NCBI GenBank assembly: GCA_010093605.1
Contig: MU004189.1
Span: forward strand, 813,834 to 877,833
Reading direction: 5' to 3'
DNA: 64,000 bases
Origin: Lophium mytilinum
Lineage: Eukaryota; Ascomycota; Dothideomycetes; Mytilinidiales; Mytilinidiaceae
Shown: positions 10,280 to 22,772 of the stretch, one piece after another
How the letters are laid out: each line of letters begins with the position of its first letter
Position numbering within the stretch: position 1 is the stretch's first letter
Notes under the pieces: model-generated
Database searches by the model: none
Seen by the model: only the letters and a program-made list of their open reading frames with translations
Told to the model about the DNA's origin: nothing
Program-made: the position numbers and the translations under genes

Positions 10280-12745
10280 GATGGCGGCGTGCAACGGCAA
10301 CGATGCAGGCGTAGGCGACCGGTGATGCGATGTTGTTGGTTGTGCGTGCGACGAAGCTGTGAGGTCGGTGTTTGGAAGATGAGGTCAACCGCGCGACGCT
10401 AGACGCTACGGCGGCAGGTGCCGCCGCGCCGAACTTGGGCCTCAGACCTCCGCAGCCATTAGAACCGCAGCGCAACCGCAACGCCACCCACGGCCTGCAC
10501 CCCGGCGGCCAGCACCAGCACCAGCATCGCGACGAGAGGAGGGAGACGCAGCACAGGGGCGGGAATCACTTACAGCTTGCGGACGGTAGCTGTCGGTGGA
10601 ATCTGGCGAGTGTCAGAGAAGGGAACGAGGCCGCGGAAGATGCAGTTGGGAAGAGCAGAGGAGCGTGAGAGTTCCTGCAATGCCTGGGTGGAGACTCACC
10701 CATTATAGCACGAAAGAGGTAAGGACTCTGGGCTGCTCAGTGGAAGTCGCGTTTATGCAGGTTTACGGGGGAGGCAGGTGGGACAGGGTAGGGTCTGCGA
10801 GGATGGGAATTGGCCTTCGACCAATCCGGCGCGGCAGACGCTTCGAACGGGGAGCGGGTCTGCAGAGACAGAGGATGCCTTCTTTTGCCTTGTGCGCAGG
10901 CAGTGTCCTGGCCCGATGTGCCTAAACCTACGCCTCGACGGCCGCTGAGGAGGGTGCCGCTGCCGAATGAGCGCCAATGGGATGCCGCACAGCACTGGCA
11001 CGGCGAGGGAGATGCAGCTGTGGAGAGATACCGGTAGGACGGGCGCGTGAACGGGGTCGTTGGACGGCGGCGGACGAGGACGCCTCTGCTGGTGTTGGAC
11101 GCACTGCCAAGAGTGAAGAGGAGGACGCCTGATAGCACAGTCTGGTTAGCCAGTCGCCGAGGGGAGCGCAGAGTCCACGGCACGGTGGTGAGATGGCAAT
11201 GGCAATCGCGACGGGAACTGGTGAGGTTGTGGACGGAGACAGGCTGAGGAGAGGCCTATGGAGACGACGGCAACTTGGGCCTCCCGGTGGCTTTAGGGCG
11301 GCCTATCCCGCGCCACAAACACCACGGCCTTAGATGGCATGCCGCTGTCCGCATTCACGATATCTCCAGTTACGCTGCCTCCCATGGTGAGCGTGATCTC
11401 GCAGCGGAGTGCCGCATGGCCACAGCGATGCCAGCATCCACGCAGGTACTCATATGGGGCCTCGGAGGCATCAGGTCCTCCCGCACCGCCGCTTCGCTTG
11501 GCGCATATCGAGGACGGCTGACGAGCTGCGAGGGTTTACAAGCTACTTCACGCCGGCCGCTGTGCGTGCTGGATAGAGGAGCCGTCCTCCCGTCTGCGTG
11601 GGTAGCCAGCGCCCTCTAACGCTCCGACGTCCCATTGGCGTCAAGTTTCCATCCAGCATTCACTCTGGTCCAATCCCTCACGTCTTCTCATCACACTGTG
11701 GCCTTGCGCGATCCCTGCACCTCCAACATGCCCCTCACCCCCTCCAGCTCCATCTGCAACTACTTCCGAGCCCTCAGCCTCCCTGCTGCAGAGCTTCGCC
11801 GGCCGTCAGCGGGCGTCTTGTTGGGCTTGTTGGGCTCCTCAGCACCTCATCACCGCTGTGTGACGGGCGCTAGTATCTGCTGCGAGCGTACGAAGAGGAT
11901 GGCGGTCCTATTGCTCCAGATCCCCTCGCACCCCAACTGGTGCTAAAAGAAGGCAACGGGGTTGCAGTGCTTGGCATGCGATGCACATACTGCCCGCTTT
12001 TCAGGCCTGGCAGACTCGAGATCGTGCCGCCTGTGCAGAATCTAAAATGTGGGCCAAGGCCGTGGCCTTCCGTCTGTCACGGCGGTATGGGGACGGCATC
12101 TCATGCGCGAGCAGTCCAATCTGGCTGGCGATAGCTTCTCTGACGCATTCCACTCCCTCCTCACTTCGATATCTCTTCTCGGCCGACTTCGCTGCAGTAT
12201 GCATCTGTGTGGGTCTTCAAGGTCATCGGTGAGGCAATGGTTTGCTCACTGCATCCATCACATGCCTGGCCAAGTAGTGCCGTCGACATCATGCACAGCA
12301 GTCGAGGTGCAGCCACCATGATAGTGGCCTTTGGCACACGAGCAGGATATCCGCCCCCAAACGGCGCCAAGCAGCGAAGCTCGTAAGACGAGCTGCACAC
12401 CATCGATCACGCTTGTCTTATGTCAGCGCAAGAGAATCATCCGCTAGTAGTTTCTGTGCAGGGACCACTGCCGAAGTCTCTGCCAGGTTTTAGGTTGCTT
12501 CCACCGTAGGGCAGAGACAAGCTTTCGAGAGTACCCGGGAGGCGGGTTTTCTCCTACTCTCACCCTCTTCGTGGGACACTAGGCACAGATCTGCTTGCTC
12601 TCCTTGCTTCTGGTTTACACTACCTTCGAAGTTTGGGGCTGCTTGACAGTTGATGTTGGCTGTTTCGCTCGGTATAGTCATTTCCTCTTCCCCAATTTCT
12701 CTGTGGGTAGGTGATACAATGCTTCATTAGAGATGTTATCGCTTC
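10280..12745. other. Long GC-rich gene-poor region
   Basis: About 2.5 kb upstream of the RRM gene. Many overlapping short frames on both strands (for example minus 10737-11183 and plus 11275-11619) have Arg/Pro/Ser/Ala-rich translations with no recognisable domain, as expected of GC-rich non-coding DNA. The proximal part probably holds the promoter and 5' UTR of the RRM gene. No RNA gene recognised. Confidence 0.5.
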
Positions 12746-12747
12746 TA

Positions 12748-12943
12748 GAGCAAAGTTTATTCACTTTTCGAATTTGTTAGCTTGAAAGCCACAGGATCGA
12801 CAGATGAGCAAAGTTGATTCACTTTCGTATTGAAAGCCGAAGATGCATACGATTTACAGATGAGCACAATTTGCTCAGCTTCGATTTTTCTAGCTTGAAA
12901 GCGGGCAACGCACGAGATTGACAGATGAGCAAAGTTTATTTAC
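12748..12943. repeat. Degenerate tandem repeat, about four units of 56-65 bp
   Basis: The block GAGCAAAGTTTATTCAC recurs with changes at 12748, 12806, 12862 and 12927, and a second shared block TAGCTTGAAAGC lies between copies. Spacings are 58, 56 and 65 bp. The unit does not keep a reading frame, so this is non-coding. Confidence 0.75.
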
Positions 12944-13699
12944 CTTCCTGCAAGCCGATAATGCTCATGCATTGGCAGATCGGATTAATCTTCTTTGCGA
13001 CTGTTTGGAGTCCTTTGGTATTTCCATGCTCTGGAAAAGACATACTAAAATCTGCAAAGTCTTCGAGTACCTCAGGTCGCGCTGCCTGAGGCTAGTAATG
13101 GTCCTTCCTTAGTTAGGGATATAGAGAGCCCTCAGTTTACTATTTATCGTACTCACCGGCCTCTCCGGAGTCTGCCCTTAGAATCGAGGTTTCATATCAT
13201 CAACACGCCACCGACCTCATCTTTCGGCCGTGGACGGCTGCCACGGACGTGTCGTCGGTTTCGGCCTCTCTCCCGCTCTCATTCGAAAAAGACGACCACA
13301 GCCCCGAAGTCGAACCGTGTTGAAGATAATCGCCTCCGTCATCCGTCTTATCCTGAGTTACAGTGGACCAACATTCTGAACTCCGAGAGAATTGCGCAAA
13401 TCTAGTTTCTCAGCTAGTACTCAGCTAACTGAGACACGATTCCGTTGGGTCGCTTAAAAACAAACCTAGCCCCCATCGAGCTAAGCGAAAACCACAGAAT
13501 CTAAAAGACTGCAGTCTAACCGATTTTGCTTCAAGTCTAGCCCCTTTTCAGTTAGAGTCGGATGAGACTCGGAAAATGGTCTGACGGAATCACCAGAGTA
13601 TCAAGTTCTGGCTGCGATAGGAGAAGTATGCTCTGGACTTCAGGGTAGTTGAATCTTATGCGCCGCGCATTTAAAAACTCAGTATGTAGATCAAGTGCA
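12944..13699. other. Upstream region of the MFS transporter
   Basis: About 750 bp of mixed composition between the tandem repeats and the transporter's TATA-like element. No coding or RNA feature recognised. Confidence 0.4.
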
Positions 13700-13709
13700 T
13701 ATATATATG
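13700..13709 (+). promoter_or_regulatory. TATA-like element before the MFS transporter
   Basis: An ATATATATGT run lies about 85-95 bases before the ATG at 13794, a usual distance for a fungal core promoter of an inducible gene. Inferred from sequence and position only. Confidence 0.45.
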
Positions 13710-13793
13710 TGTGTGCCATCGCGTCAAATCTCATTCTCATCATATTCACTCATACGTCTCAACCGCACTCTAAAGAGTACACACTCGAACAAA

Positions 13794-15562
13794 ATGACAT
13801 CCTTCAATCACCCAGAACGAGATGACTCCTCATCCGAGACGACGAGAACAGATGCCCGCTACGGATCAATTGTCAGAACACCGACTCAACTACCATTCAA
13901 CGAAGACTTGGTCAATCTCCCCTCACGAACGCTGAGCAATGAAGCATACCTCGAAGAATATACCCAAGAGACAATCGACGGACAGATATTACAGGAGGTC
14001 AAGTCAAATGCGACAGGTGCTATCGAAAGATATGAGCTCGTCACATGGAAGATTGGTGACCCGGAAAACCCGAAGAACTTCTCCAAAGCGTACAAATGGT
14101 ACTGCACGATGGTTGTGGCAGTAACTTGCTTCGTGGTGGCTTTCAACTCCGCTGTAATCACAGCAGATCTAGAAGGAGTGGCCAAAGAATTCCACGTTAG
14201 CATGGAAGTGGCATTATTGAGCATCACGGTGTTTGTGATAGGATTTGGTGTTGGTACGTCGCCCATCGTCCATCTCAAAGAAATCACGACTAACATGGAC
14301 TTCTAGGCCCTATGGCATTTGCCCCTCTCAGTGAAATCGTCGGACGAAGACCCATCTATGCAACTACATTGCTCGTAGCTGTGATCTTCACGATTCCTGG
14401 ATGCGTCGCTAAGAACATCTCCACTTTGCTTGTAACTCGCGCACTTGCGGGTATCGCTTTCTCAGCCCCGATGACTCTCGTTGGTGGTACTCTTGCCGAT
14501 CTTTGGAGTACCGAAGAGCGGGGTGTTCCCATGGCCGCATTCAGCGCCGCACCATTCATTGGACCGGCCGTGGGACCACTCATTGGCGGTTTCGTTTCGG
14601 ATGGGCTAGGATGGAGGTGGTTGTACTGGCTCCAATTGATTCTATCAGGCTTCGTCTGGGCAGTAATTACGTTCACTGTACCCGAAACCTACACCCCAAA
14701 GCTATTGGCTCGTCGCGCAGCAAAACTCCGAGCGGAAACTGGGGATAGCAAACATGTTACAGCAGAAGATCTTGACATGCGACCACTCAGCCAAAGACTG
14801 CGTCTGTTTTTGCTCCGTCCGTTCCAACTACTTTTCCAAGAATTGATCGTGTTCTTCGTATCTTTGTACATGTCAGTCCTTTACGGTCTGCTCTACATGT
14901 TCTTCGTTGCGTAAGTACTCTACCCAACTATCAAGCCGAAATGCTCTAACAATATCAACAGTTTTCCAATCGTATACCAGCAAGGCAAAGGCTACTCGGC
15001 TAGCAAGACTGGCTTGATGTTTATCCCACTCGCCGTCGGCGTCCTCTGCAGTGCCGCATGTGCGCCTCTCGTCAACAAGCACTACCTTAGTCTCTGTCGA
15101 AAACACAACGGCAAGCCCCCAGCAGAAGCACGCCTCGTCCCAATGATGATCTCCTGCTGGTGCATCCCAATCGGTCTCTTTATCTTCGCCTGGTCCTCAT
15201 ACCCACGACTCTCCTGGGCTGGCCCCGCTTTTGGTGGCTTCCCTGTCGGATTTGGGTTTATCTTTCTTTACAACGCCGCCAACAACTACCTCGTCGACTC
15301 ATACCAGCACCAAGCTGCGTCTGCACTGGCCGCGAAAACATGTCTGCGGTCTTTCTGGGGCGCTAGCGTCGTGCTCTTCACCAACCAGATGTACAGCCGA
15401 CTTGGATACCAATGGGCGAGTTCGCTGCTCGGCTTCATTGCACTAGCGTGTTGCGGTATTCCTTATGTGTTCTACTTCAAGGGCGCGGCGATTCGGAAAC
15501 ACTCGAAGTTTGCCTACAGCCCGGATGAGGAGACGACGGGTCTTGACAAGGAGATGGTTTAA
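13794..15562 (+). CDS. MFS transporter, DHA1-type multidrug/polyamine proton antiporter
   Basis: Three exons (13794-14253, 14307-14910, 14962-15562) give 554 residues. A hydrophilic N-terminus of about 100 residues ends in the family-typical [15 protein letters not shown]. Twelve membrane segments follow, with MFS motif A-like [10 protein letters not shown] between TM2 and TM3, a motif C-like segment in TM5 ([13 protein letters not shown]) and [10 protein letters not shown] at TM6. A charged central loop (residues about 300-330) separates the halves. This is the layout of fungal DHA1 drug or polyamine exporters at the plasma membrane. Substrate is unknown. A Zn2Cys6 activator gene lies 0.9 kb downstream on the same strand and is a candidate regulator, which is inference. 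Confidence 0.88.
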
Positions 15563-16468
15563 GCGACTGGCGAGCTTCGGGCCTGAAGCTTCGCATAGAT
15601 CACCTTTCTCCTACGCATGTTTTCCTTTCTCAGCGCTTTCTTCACGATATCCTGGATTTGAATAACGGTTCGGAGACTGTACTTATATAGCGCTTTGCAT
15701 TTTGGTATAGAGGTGTTTGGATTTCGGGTGCATCGGCGAAAGGCGTTTGATACGAGTCTCCACGTTGTTACGTTACTATAATCCAGACAGTTTCTACAAA
15801 TCAATAAACTGCTATCACCATATCCTACGAGTTTTCATGCTTGCCAATGCATACGTCGTTAGTGACGCTTTGAGCTGTTGAATACATATTACGGCATCTA
15901 GTGGTAAGTTTGATAGCGATTTGACAATATGCTCTTTCGGATTGTCAAACAGGGAAGTTTCCAGGAGCTGGGATATCAGTCTTTGGCTGAGGTGATCTTC
16001 GAAGAAATAGACCGTGCCTACAGACTCATAGAAACAGGGACAGGAAAATTCGTAACTAGAACTGCCGCTGACTAGCTAATTGATGGAGGTGTTGAGCCAA
16101 TATTTTCAGATCCTTGTGTATAGCTATATTTCGCCGTCTGACGTACTCTAGTTTAGCGAAGTGAACTGACCGATTGTTCAGCATAGGGAGCTCCATCTAA
16201 TTGAGTCTTCCAAAAACGAATTGAGAAGCACATAACAGTGACAAGCAAGAATACTGATGTTGATTTAAAGCGCAACACACTAGACTGAGACCCAAAGATG
16301 ATAAAGACTTCATATCAAGAATAATGATTACTAAGCGATGCCTTATGCAGGCTTATCCCCATTTGTGACACTCCCGAGGACCCGCATTTTAGTGTTCATC
16401 CGCGAAAGACCGAGGGGTATCTCTGAACAACACCGACGCCAAAGACGAACCTAAGCCTTCGAAGCGCG
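15563..16468. other. Intergenic between transporter and transcription factor
   Basis: 906 bp, AT-richer than neighbours, holding the transporter 3' end and the activator promoter. No conserved ORF or RNA seen. Confidence 0.45.
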
Positions 16469-19067
16469 ATGGACATGGATAACAATAGTCCTCCTGCTAG
16501 CATCTCTTTCCCCCAGGACACGCCGCCGCGAGCCGATGTAGACGAGATATTGCGACGGAAGCGCAAGGCGAGAGAGTACAAGGTGCGTGCTAAAGCTCTC
16601 TGTACGAGCTTGTCGAGCTTCATGTGAAGCTGCCATCCAGAGCGTATAGGGCCATGCTTGCTAGAGAAGAAAGGACCAATGGTTGCTGCTCAACGAAGTC
16701 CACTGCTTCCTCAGACGCGAAGACTCGCGATAATCGCGCATTGTTCCAATTGAAGGCACATAAGCTAACAAGCACGTTACAGGCCTGCTATCCTTGCCGG
16801 CAACGCAAAGTCAAATGCGACCAAAATGTGCCTTGCAAGACCTGTATAGGTAAGCAATTGGTTGACGTCCTGCATTTAGATCCGGACGTCACGTAAAAGC
16901 GAACATTGGCGACGGCACCCTCTGTAGCGGTTCAGAAAATCTCGAAATGATGCGATTCCGCGTCTGTAGCAAGTTCGACGAGCCGTTCAGTCGCTTCAGG
17001 CAATGCCAGAATGGATGCATACACCTCAGCTTGCTAATTTTGGCAATAGATCGAGAACATGCCGAACTATGCACCTACCACCCACCGGCCGAGATTCACC
17101 CTCCTGCGAAACGTATGAGCATGGGCGTAGGCGCAAGCGCCGGCGTGGGACATAACAGTAATGACTTTTCAAACGGCATGGTGCACATCCACGGAGGAAC
17201 TGTGACTCTTCCACGAGAGGACTGGGATCGGATATGCGCAAAGCTACAGAGTGCAGAGAAGTCATTGTCAGACCTAAAGAACTCCATAAACAACGTGTCC
17301 GAGATTCCTCTGAATGGGACATCGAATGGCTACTCCCCAGGGACCATGACCAACACACCCTTGGCTGCAAACGCCCCGTTGGATAACGAGCAACGCCACG
17401 TGCGGACTCAAGGCATACACACCCAAAACGACCTCACAGGGCAAACTATACACATAGGACCCAGCTCTGTCCCAGCATTGGTCATGGCGCTTGGTCGGGG
17501 GGAGACTCAATGGCCTGGAGTACAAGATCTGTTAGGAAAAAAGAGCATTTTGCCTGTGTTCGGATTGGATAATGAGAGTGCTACATATCCATTCGTGGAT
17601 CTCTGGGGACTGCCACACGGATCCTTAGCACGAGCAAACGAACTCGCCAATGCGCTACCGACTGATTCAGAGTGCCTAAGCTTCTTCCGTTGCTATCGAG
17701 AGACCGCCCACATTGTTTACCCTGCTGTTGCAGATATCGAACAGTTTGAGTCAGACATCTTGCTTTTCCTCATCAACCGCGCCAGTGCACAGTCGAGCAA
17801 TGACGGACCTACTGGTGTTACAGAAGAGACCATATATGGGAAAAGCCTACAATGGATCGGGCTCCTCTTCGCAATCCTAGCATCTGGATGTCAGTGTTCG
17901 GGTCTACCTCGAAAGGAACGGGAATTGACCTCACAAGTCTACGTCTGCTGTAGTTTTGAGTGTCTTCGATTCACTAACTTTCTGTCCCACGCAACACTGG
18001 AGAACATCCAGACAATGCTAATTTTGGGAAACGTTATTTCGAACAACATGAACGCTGGAGTGGCTTGGTCACTCATGGGGCTTACTGTGCGTCTGTCACA
18101 GACTCTTGGGCTACACCGAGTCTGCCCTCCATCAGTCGCGCCTCAAGTCAAGGCTATTCGCAGTAAAGTATGGTGGGCTCTTCTATGGCAAGACAGTCTT
18201 CTGTCCATCTCCTACGACAGGGCTTCATCTACCACCACGATCGACCACACGGTCCCTCTCAGCCAAACATCAACCCCTGGCACTCGGACATATGTAGAAT
18301 GCATGTATCGGCTGTGTAAAGTGGGCCTTGATATCGTTCGGGAGCGGCAACAACCTCAGAACTCCAACGATGCGTTAATGCGCATCACGGAGCACCGTAA
18401 CCAACTCCAGGACATCATGTTCGACGCCGCAGACTATTTGAAAGACTCGCGGCGGTGTCGATCGATGAGGGATCAACTGGAACACTGGGCACTCTATCTC
18501 CATGTCTCATACATCACCTCAGAGCTTTGTCGTCCTGCCATCAGCCCCAGCACGGCGGCCTTTGACCTATCTAAGACATTGCGGAAGACGTGCATTGACA
18601 GTCTAGCAAACACCGTGGAAGCCTTCTTGGGTCTTCAAAACATGACACCATTCGCGACTCGATCGTGGGCATCAGTGCATCGGTCACTGAGTTCAGCCCT
18701 TCTGCTTGGAATCATCGGCGAATCGTCGCGTAATGAGCGCGCAAAAACGCTCTTGATGAACCTGGTCTCCGTTTTAGGGGAGCTTTCTTCCAGCGTGGAT
18801 CCAGCGGAACTTTCTGCACCGATCACGCGCTCAGTTGCTGCCCTTCAGAGACTCATTACAATTCAACAAAGTCCGAGAGCCCCAAGATCGACCACATCAC
18901 AGTCATCCCCGTCGACCACAAATTACACGCTTGAGGATTTGAATGGAGCCCTAAATTTCGATGACACTTCATTCCTGACGCAGTCTCCCATTATTGGCTT
19001 GGATATGGAGGCATCGCCGTATGCGTTAATGGATTCGATTATCTGGGGCGCTAAGAAGACACCTTGA
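16469..19067 (+). CDS. Zn2Cys6 fungal transcription factor with Fungal_trans middle homology domain
   Basis: Three exons (16469-16582, 16783-16849, 17050-19067) separated by two 200-nt introns give 732 residues. The binuclear zinc cluster is complete: Cys at about 40, 43, 50, 56, 59 and 68, pattern CX2CX6CX5CX2CX8C, starting ACYPCRQRKVKC. The second intron falls inside the cluster. A basic KRKARE stretch precedes it. The region around residues 225-560 matches the fungal-specific transcription factor domain in style (FFRCYRETAHIVYP, VWWALLWQDSLLSISYDR). Nuclear DNA-binding activator, probably dimeric. Target genes unknown; the adjacent MFS gene is a plausible one. Confidence 0.87.
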
Positions 19068-20206
19068 ACTAGTACAACGAATGGTTAGACACATTCATAG
19101 CACCATAACTGCCTTAAATTGCGGGACGATTCCCAGAGCGGTTACTTGGGGTGTCGCGTTTGGTTAGAGGAGGGCTTTACGTCGTGGATGCATATTGGCA
19201 AAACGACCAGGAATGTCTGTAAGTACTTGAACATCCTATTTGATTGGGCATGGCCTAACACAGGATGACTGACTGGGTGGGGGAAGGTCGTGTAACATAG
19301 AAGTTAACGCCTATGGCCGGGGTATTGCGGTAGACAAGCTAGAATGCTTACCCCTTTCTGTCACTGCTTGCAGTGCTTCGATCTATTCACATAAGTCGGA
19401 CTACTAGGTTATGTTTGTGTCTATGTGCACTTATATGCCACTACCTGGAGTGGCCGGCAAGGCATCGCCTTACTAAATGAGTAGGCTTCCATCTCGGTTC
19501 GATCACTCAAAAATCATCATGAAGCACATCAAATGGCGCCAGAGCATTGCCAGTGCCATAGTACGGCATTGTTAGGATGAGAACTTTATAGGTTTGCCGA
19601 TATCGATAAAAATCCAGACATCTTGCGCGTCCTAAAGATTTGAAGCGCTCGAGCTCGTACGGCACGCCAAGACCGACCAAAGATGGGATGAGTTGAACCA
19701 GGTAAACATGTGATTTGGTACTTAAGAGTTGCAGTAGCGTTCAAGCATGATATAGATATATGGAGTATCCGCTGTTCTCTTTCTCCCTCACTGTCGTAGG
19801 TCATTGTGAGATTTGGTTTCAAGTGCTTGTTCGGCTATGGAACCATGGTTTGTGTAAAGCTTGTCCTTTTGCAACCTTTATTGTTCCCTGCGCATCCATT
19901 TTTGAGCCAGAGCTTCCATAGTATATCCTATCTTCTATCGTATGGTAGAGTACTGTTGCTAGTCTTTTTTCATTCACCTTCATCTACGTGCATAAAACCC
20001 CTGGAGACCACCCATAACAACAGCTTCGCCACCTAACCAAATTTCAAATTGTGGTGCAGCCGGGGAATCAGAGCGGTTACCTAGTCCACTGAATCAGAGC
20101 GCCCAACTACAAATAATCCGCAGCTCGTCTATTTCTCGTCGCCGTCACCAACGCTTCACGCTTCGAAGCGCCAACGCACTGCACCACTCCCGTAACTACA
20201 ACCACC
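19068..20206. other. Intergenic
   Basis: 1.14 kb of unremarkable sequence between two plus-strand genes. No supported gene, RNA or long repeat. Confidence 0.45.
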
Positions 20207-22288
20207 ATGAGTCGTCGTGCCCTCCGCTCCAACGCGCAACTGATCGACCGCGATCAAGCTGTCGCCGTCGAGATACCTGTAAAGCGTCGCCGTAGTGTCA
20301 ATAACCAGAAGCAGGCGACAACTGTCGCGGGCCCTCTGGCGGGCAGCCACTCTCCCCCGACGAAGAAAGCACGGAAGAACAATGCGACGTCCGAACCAGT
20401 CTCAAGACAGCTGCGCTCTCGTTACGTGGGTACGCCTGTCTCGCTGAGTCCTAATGCGAAGGTGATGGACGAGCATCCTGATGCGGCCAACGACGATAAC
20501 CGAACCGATACGCCAGTCGATCTCCCAGCCGATGAAGAACGAACCGAAGGGCACGTCGACCACCCTGCCTCCACTCAAGCCACTACCCTTGATGCCAACA
20601 ATGCGCCGCCTCTGTTCCTCCCCGTTGGCGAGGCTCTCACGCAGGAGGAAATTGTGGTTGATACTAGTAGTGTTGAGAGGCTCGCGATTAGTCCAGCCGA
20701 TCTCGAAACGCCAACACACGGCCTAGATGATGTGCTGGAATCTATCGAGCAGACCACAGGATGGTATCCGAGCGCCAATGCCTCCTTCTCCGAAAACCAA
20801 GTCCAACGACCGGTTGTCTCGCCAATAACCACGGTGACGTCCAGCCCCAACGAGCCAGCTGGGCCGTCCGGGGACTTGTCACGAGACGGTAGGACTTCCC
20901 CGAGTCCCCTCGATCTGGATTTTCCCGAAATGAAAGAGGCTCTACGAGTTCACGCACCCTTTGAAGCCACGTTCGGTGAAGCAGAGCGCTTGAAGCGTCT
21001 CCTGGACACTGAGTACGTGGGTAGACGTAAGCAGGAGGATAGGGTTACTGTCCAGCAGTTCTGCTGCGAACTCTACGCTCGCGCGACCGAAAACATGGAC
21101 TTTGAGGAACGTACCAATCTCCTCACGATCTGCTTCGCATACAAGACCAAGGCACAGGTCCTAGAGTATCTTGAACGGGTACCCTACCCATGGGCGGAGA
21201 GGGCTATAGCTATAGTTGAAGAGCGAGGCCGAGACCGATTCGAGGGAAACCTAGCGGCACATCTGGCTTTGATACCGAATAGAAATTCCACGGAGGGTAT
21301 AAGCAAGAAGATGGATATGAGCAAGGCCGGTGGTGTTGAACCTACCAGCGTAGCACGACAAACGAGGTTTGGACGCGTACCGGCACCCTCAGGCGAGAGC
21401 GAAGCCGTTTCACGATCCGATGCTGGATCTAACGATCAACCAGCTTCATCTATCGCTTCTACTCATGTTGGAGGCGCGACTCCATCTCCCGAGGACCTCA
21501 ACCCACAACCTACCCATCCAATCCGCGCTACCAGATCTACCCAAAAACTCGTCTCCCCACCCGCCAACGCCAATGCTACCGCCAGCGACATTGCCAGTCG
21601 TCTATTCCCAACCAACCCGGTCGGACAGCCAACACCAGCTCCACGAACTACCCCAGCTTCACCACCACCAGCCCCAATCTTCATCATCCCAACCCTTTCT
21701 GCCGGCTACCCTGCCCATAGCGTCTTCGTGTACGCCCGCTTAGTCCCGCTCCCGGCCCTCACCACTGAAGCCATCCTCGCGCACCCTTCCTTCAGACAGC
21801 TCTACCTCGGGCAGGATCTCATGAAGGCTACCAAGCCGGTTCTCCCCCATTCTGTAATGGTTGACAAAGATCGCGCCAAGCAATATAACGCCCTACTTTC
21901 GCATCTCGCGCTGGGCAGAGATATACTATACAGCTGGGCGAATAATCCGGTGCTCTGCCGCAACAGCAAGAAGGCCGGGTATCAGTTGGACGACATCCAA
22001 GATTGGATTGAGGTGATTAGGACTGGACGGGAGGAGCGAATGCGGGAGTTGAGCGGGAATGGCGGGGCTGCGGGCAACGGGAGTGCGGAGAGGAGGAATG
22101 TGACATTTGCCCAGGTGTTGGAGCGAGTCAGGATCATTGAGGCGAGGGATGAGGGTGAGGAAGATGAAGAATGTGATGAGGATGAGTATGGTGGGGATGC
22201 GGTTGCTACGGGTGACGAAATCGAGTGGGGGGTGGAGCCGGAGCTGGAGATGGAAGGCGTGGTTCCTGCTGGTGAGGCTTGGTGTTAG
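20207..22288 (+). CDS. Large disordered protein of unknown function
   Basis: A single uninterrupted frame of 693 residues from an ATG in good context (ACCATGAGT). The N-terminus is basic with nuclear-localisation-like KRRRS and KKARK. A long Thr/Pro/Ser-rich low-complexity region follows, then a compact segment around residues 245-350 with EATFGEAERLKRLL and QQFCCELYARATENMDFEER that may be a folded helical domain. Another Pro-rich stretch and a second compact part near residues 500-620 (YPAHSVFVYARLVPLP, LAIGRDILYSW-like text) precede a strongly acidic tail (DEGEEDEECDEDEYGGD). I do not recognise the family. A nuclear role is suggested by the basic N-terminus only. Confidence 0.8.
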   Translation: MSRRALRSNAQLIDRDQAVAVEIPVKRRRSVNNQKQATTVAGPLAGSHSPPTKKARKNNATSEPVSRQLRSRYVGTPVSLSPNAKVMDEHPDAANDDNRTDTPVDLPADEERTEGHVDHPASTQATTLDANNAPPLFLPVGEALTQEEIVVDTSSVERLAISPADLETPTHGLDDVLESIEQTTGWYPSANASFSENQVQRPVVSPITTVTSSPNEPAGPSGDLSRDGRTSPSPLDLDFPEMKEALRVHAPFEATFGEAERLKRLLDTEYVGRRKQEDRVTVQQFCCELYARATENMDFEERTNLLTICFAYKTKAQVLEYLERVPYPWAERAIAIVEERGRDRFEGNLAAHLALIPNRNSTEGISKKMDMSKAGGVEPTSVARQTRFGRVPAPSGESEAVSRSDAGSNDQPASSIASTHVGGATPSPEDLNPQPTHPIRATRSTQKLVSPPANANATASDIASRLFPTNPVGQPTPAPRTTPASPPPAPIFIIPTLSAGYPAHSVFVYARLVPLPALTTEAILAHPSFRQLYLGQDLMKATKPVLPHSVMVDKDRAKQYNALLSHLALGRDILYSWANNPVLCRNSKKAGYQLDDIQDWIEVIRTGREERMRELSGNGGAAGNGSAERRNVTFAQVLERVRIIEARDEGEEDEECDEDEYGGDAVATGDEIEWGVEPELEMEGVVPAGEAWC

Positions 22289-22772
22289 GTGTGAGTTGGC
22301 AGCGGGCTAGGATCAAGGGACTGATTTGGGGTGCTTTCGATGGACGGGGCTATCTGTGCTTTGCTCTTGGCTCTTCTGTTTTGCATCACTGCTTTGGTGG
22401 GCTGAGGACTTGGGTCCGGGCTTGGGGTGTCTGGCAGATTTTATTCTGGTCTATTTGTAGTACCAGTATGTATCAGTTTGATTTTCAACTTCTTCTTCAA
22501 CATTTTCCAGCTCTTGCCCCAAGAGCTGCGCAGTGGGAAGTACATGCTTTCACAGAGTTGAAAACATTGAAAGCTTAATGGTTTTGGTCGTTCAGTCAAC
22601 TTGCTGAGCCACCTCACACAGTGCGATGTCCGCACATACAGAAAATGGACGCGACAAGCGCAAGGAACAGAGAAATGATGAGACTTGTATTGATTGATAT
22701 ATCCAAAGAAGTCGGGTGCACCCGGTTGCCAAAACTCCAATCAGTCGCTGCCATTATCATACCATTGCATCC
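22289..22772. other. Convergent 3' intergenic region
   Basis: 484 bp between the stops of two convergent genes. No gene seen. Confidence 0.5.

Noticed and set aside
10737-11183. Minus-strand 148-codon frame
   Set aside because: GC-driven Arg/Pro/Ser text, no domain or splice context.
13794-19067. Secondary-metabolite gene cluster around the MFS/Zn2Cys6 pair
   Set aside because: No PKS, NRPS, terpene synthase, P450 or tailoring enzyme in the flanks.
19480-19520. GGTTCGATCACT resembling a tRNA B box
   Set aside because: No matching A box or cloverleaf at the needed distance upstream.
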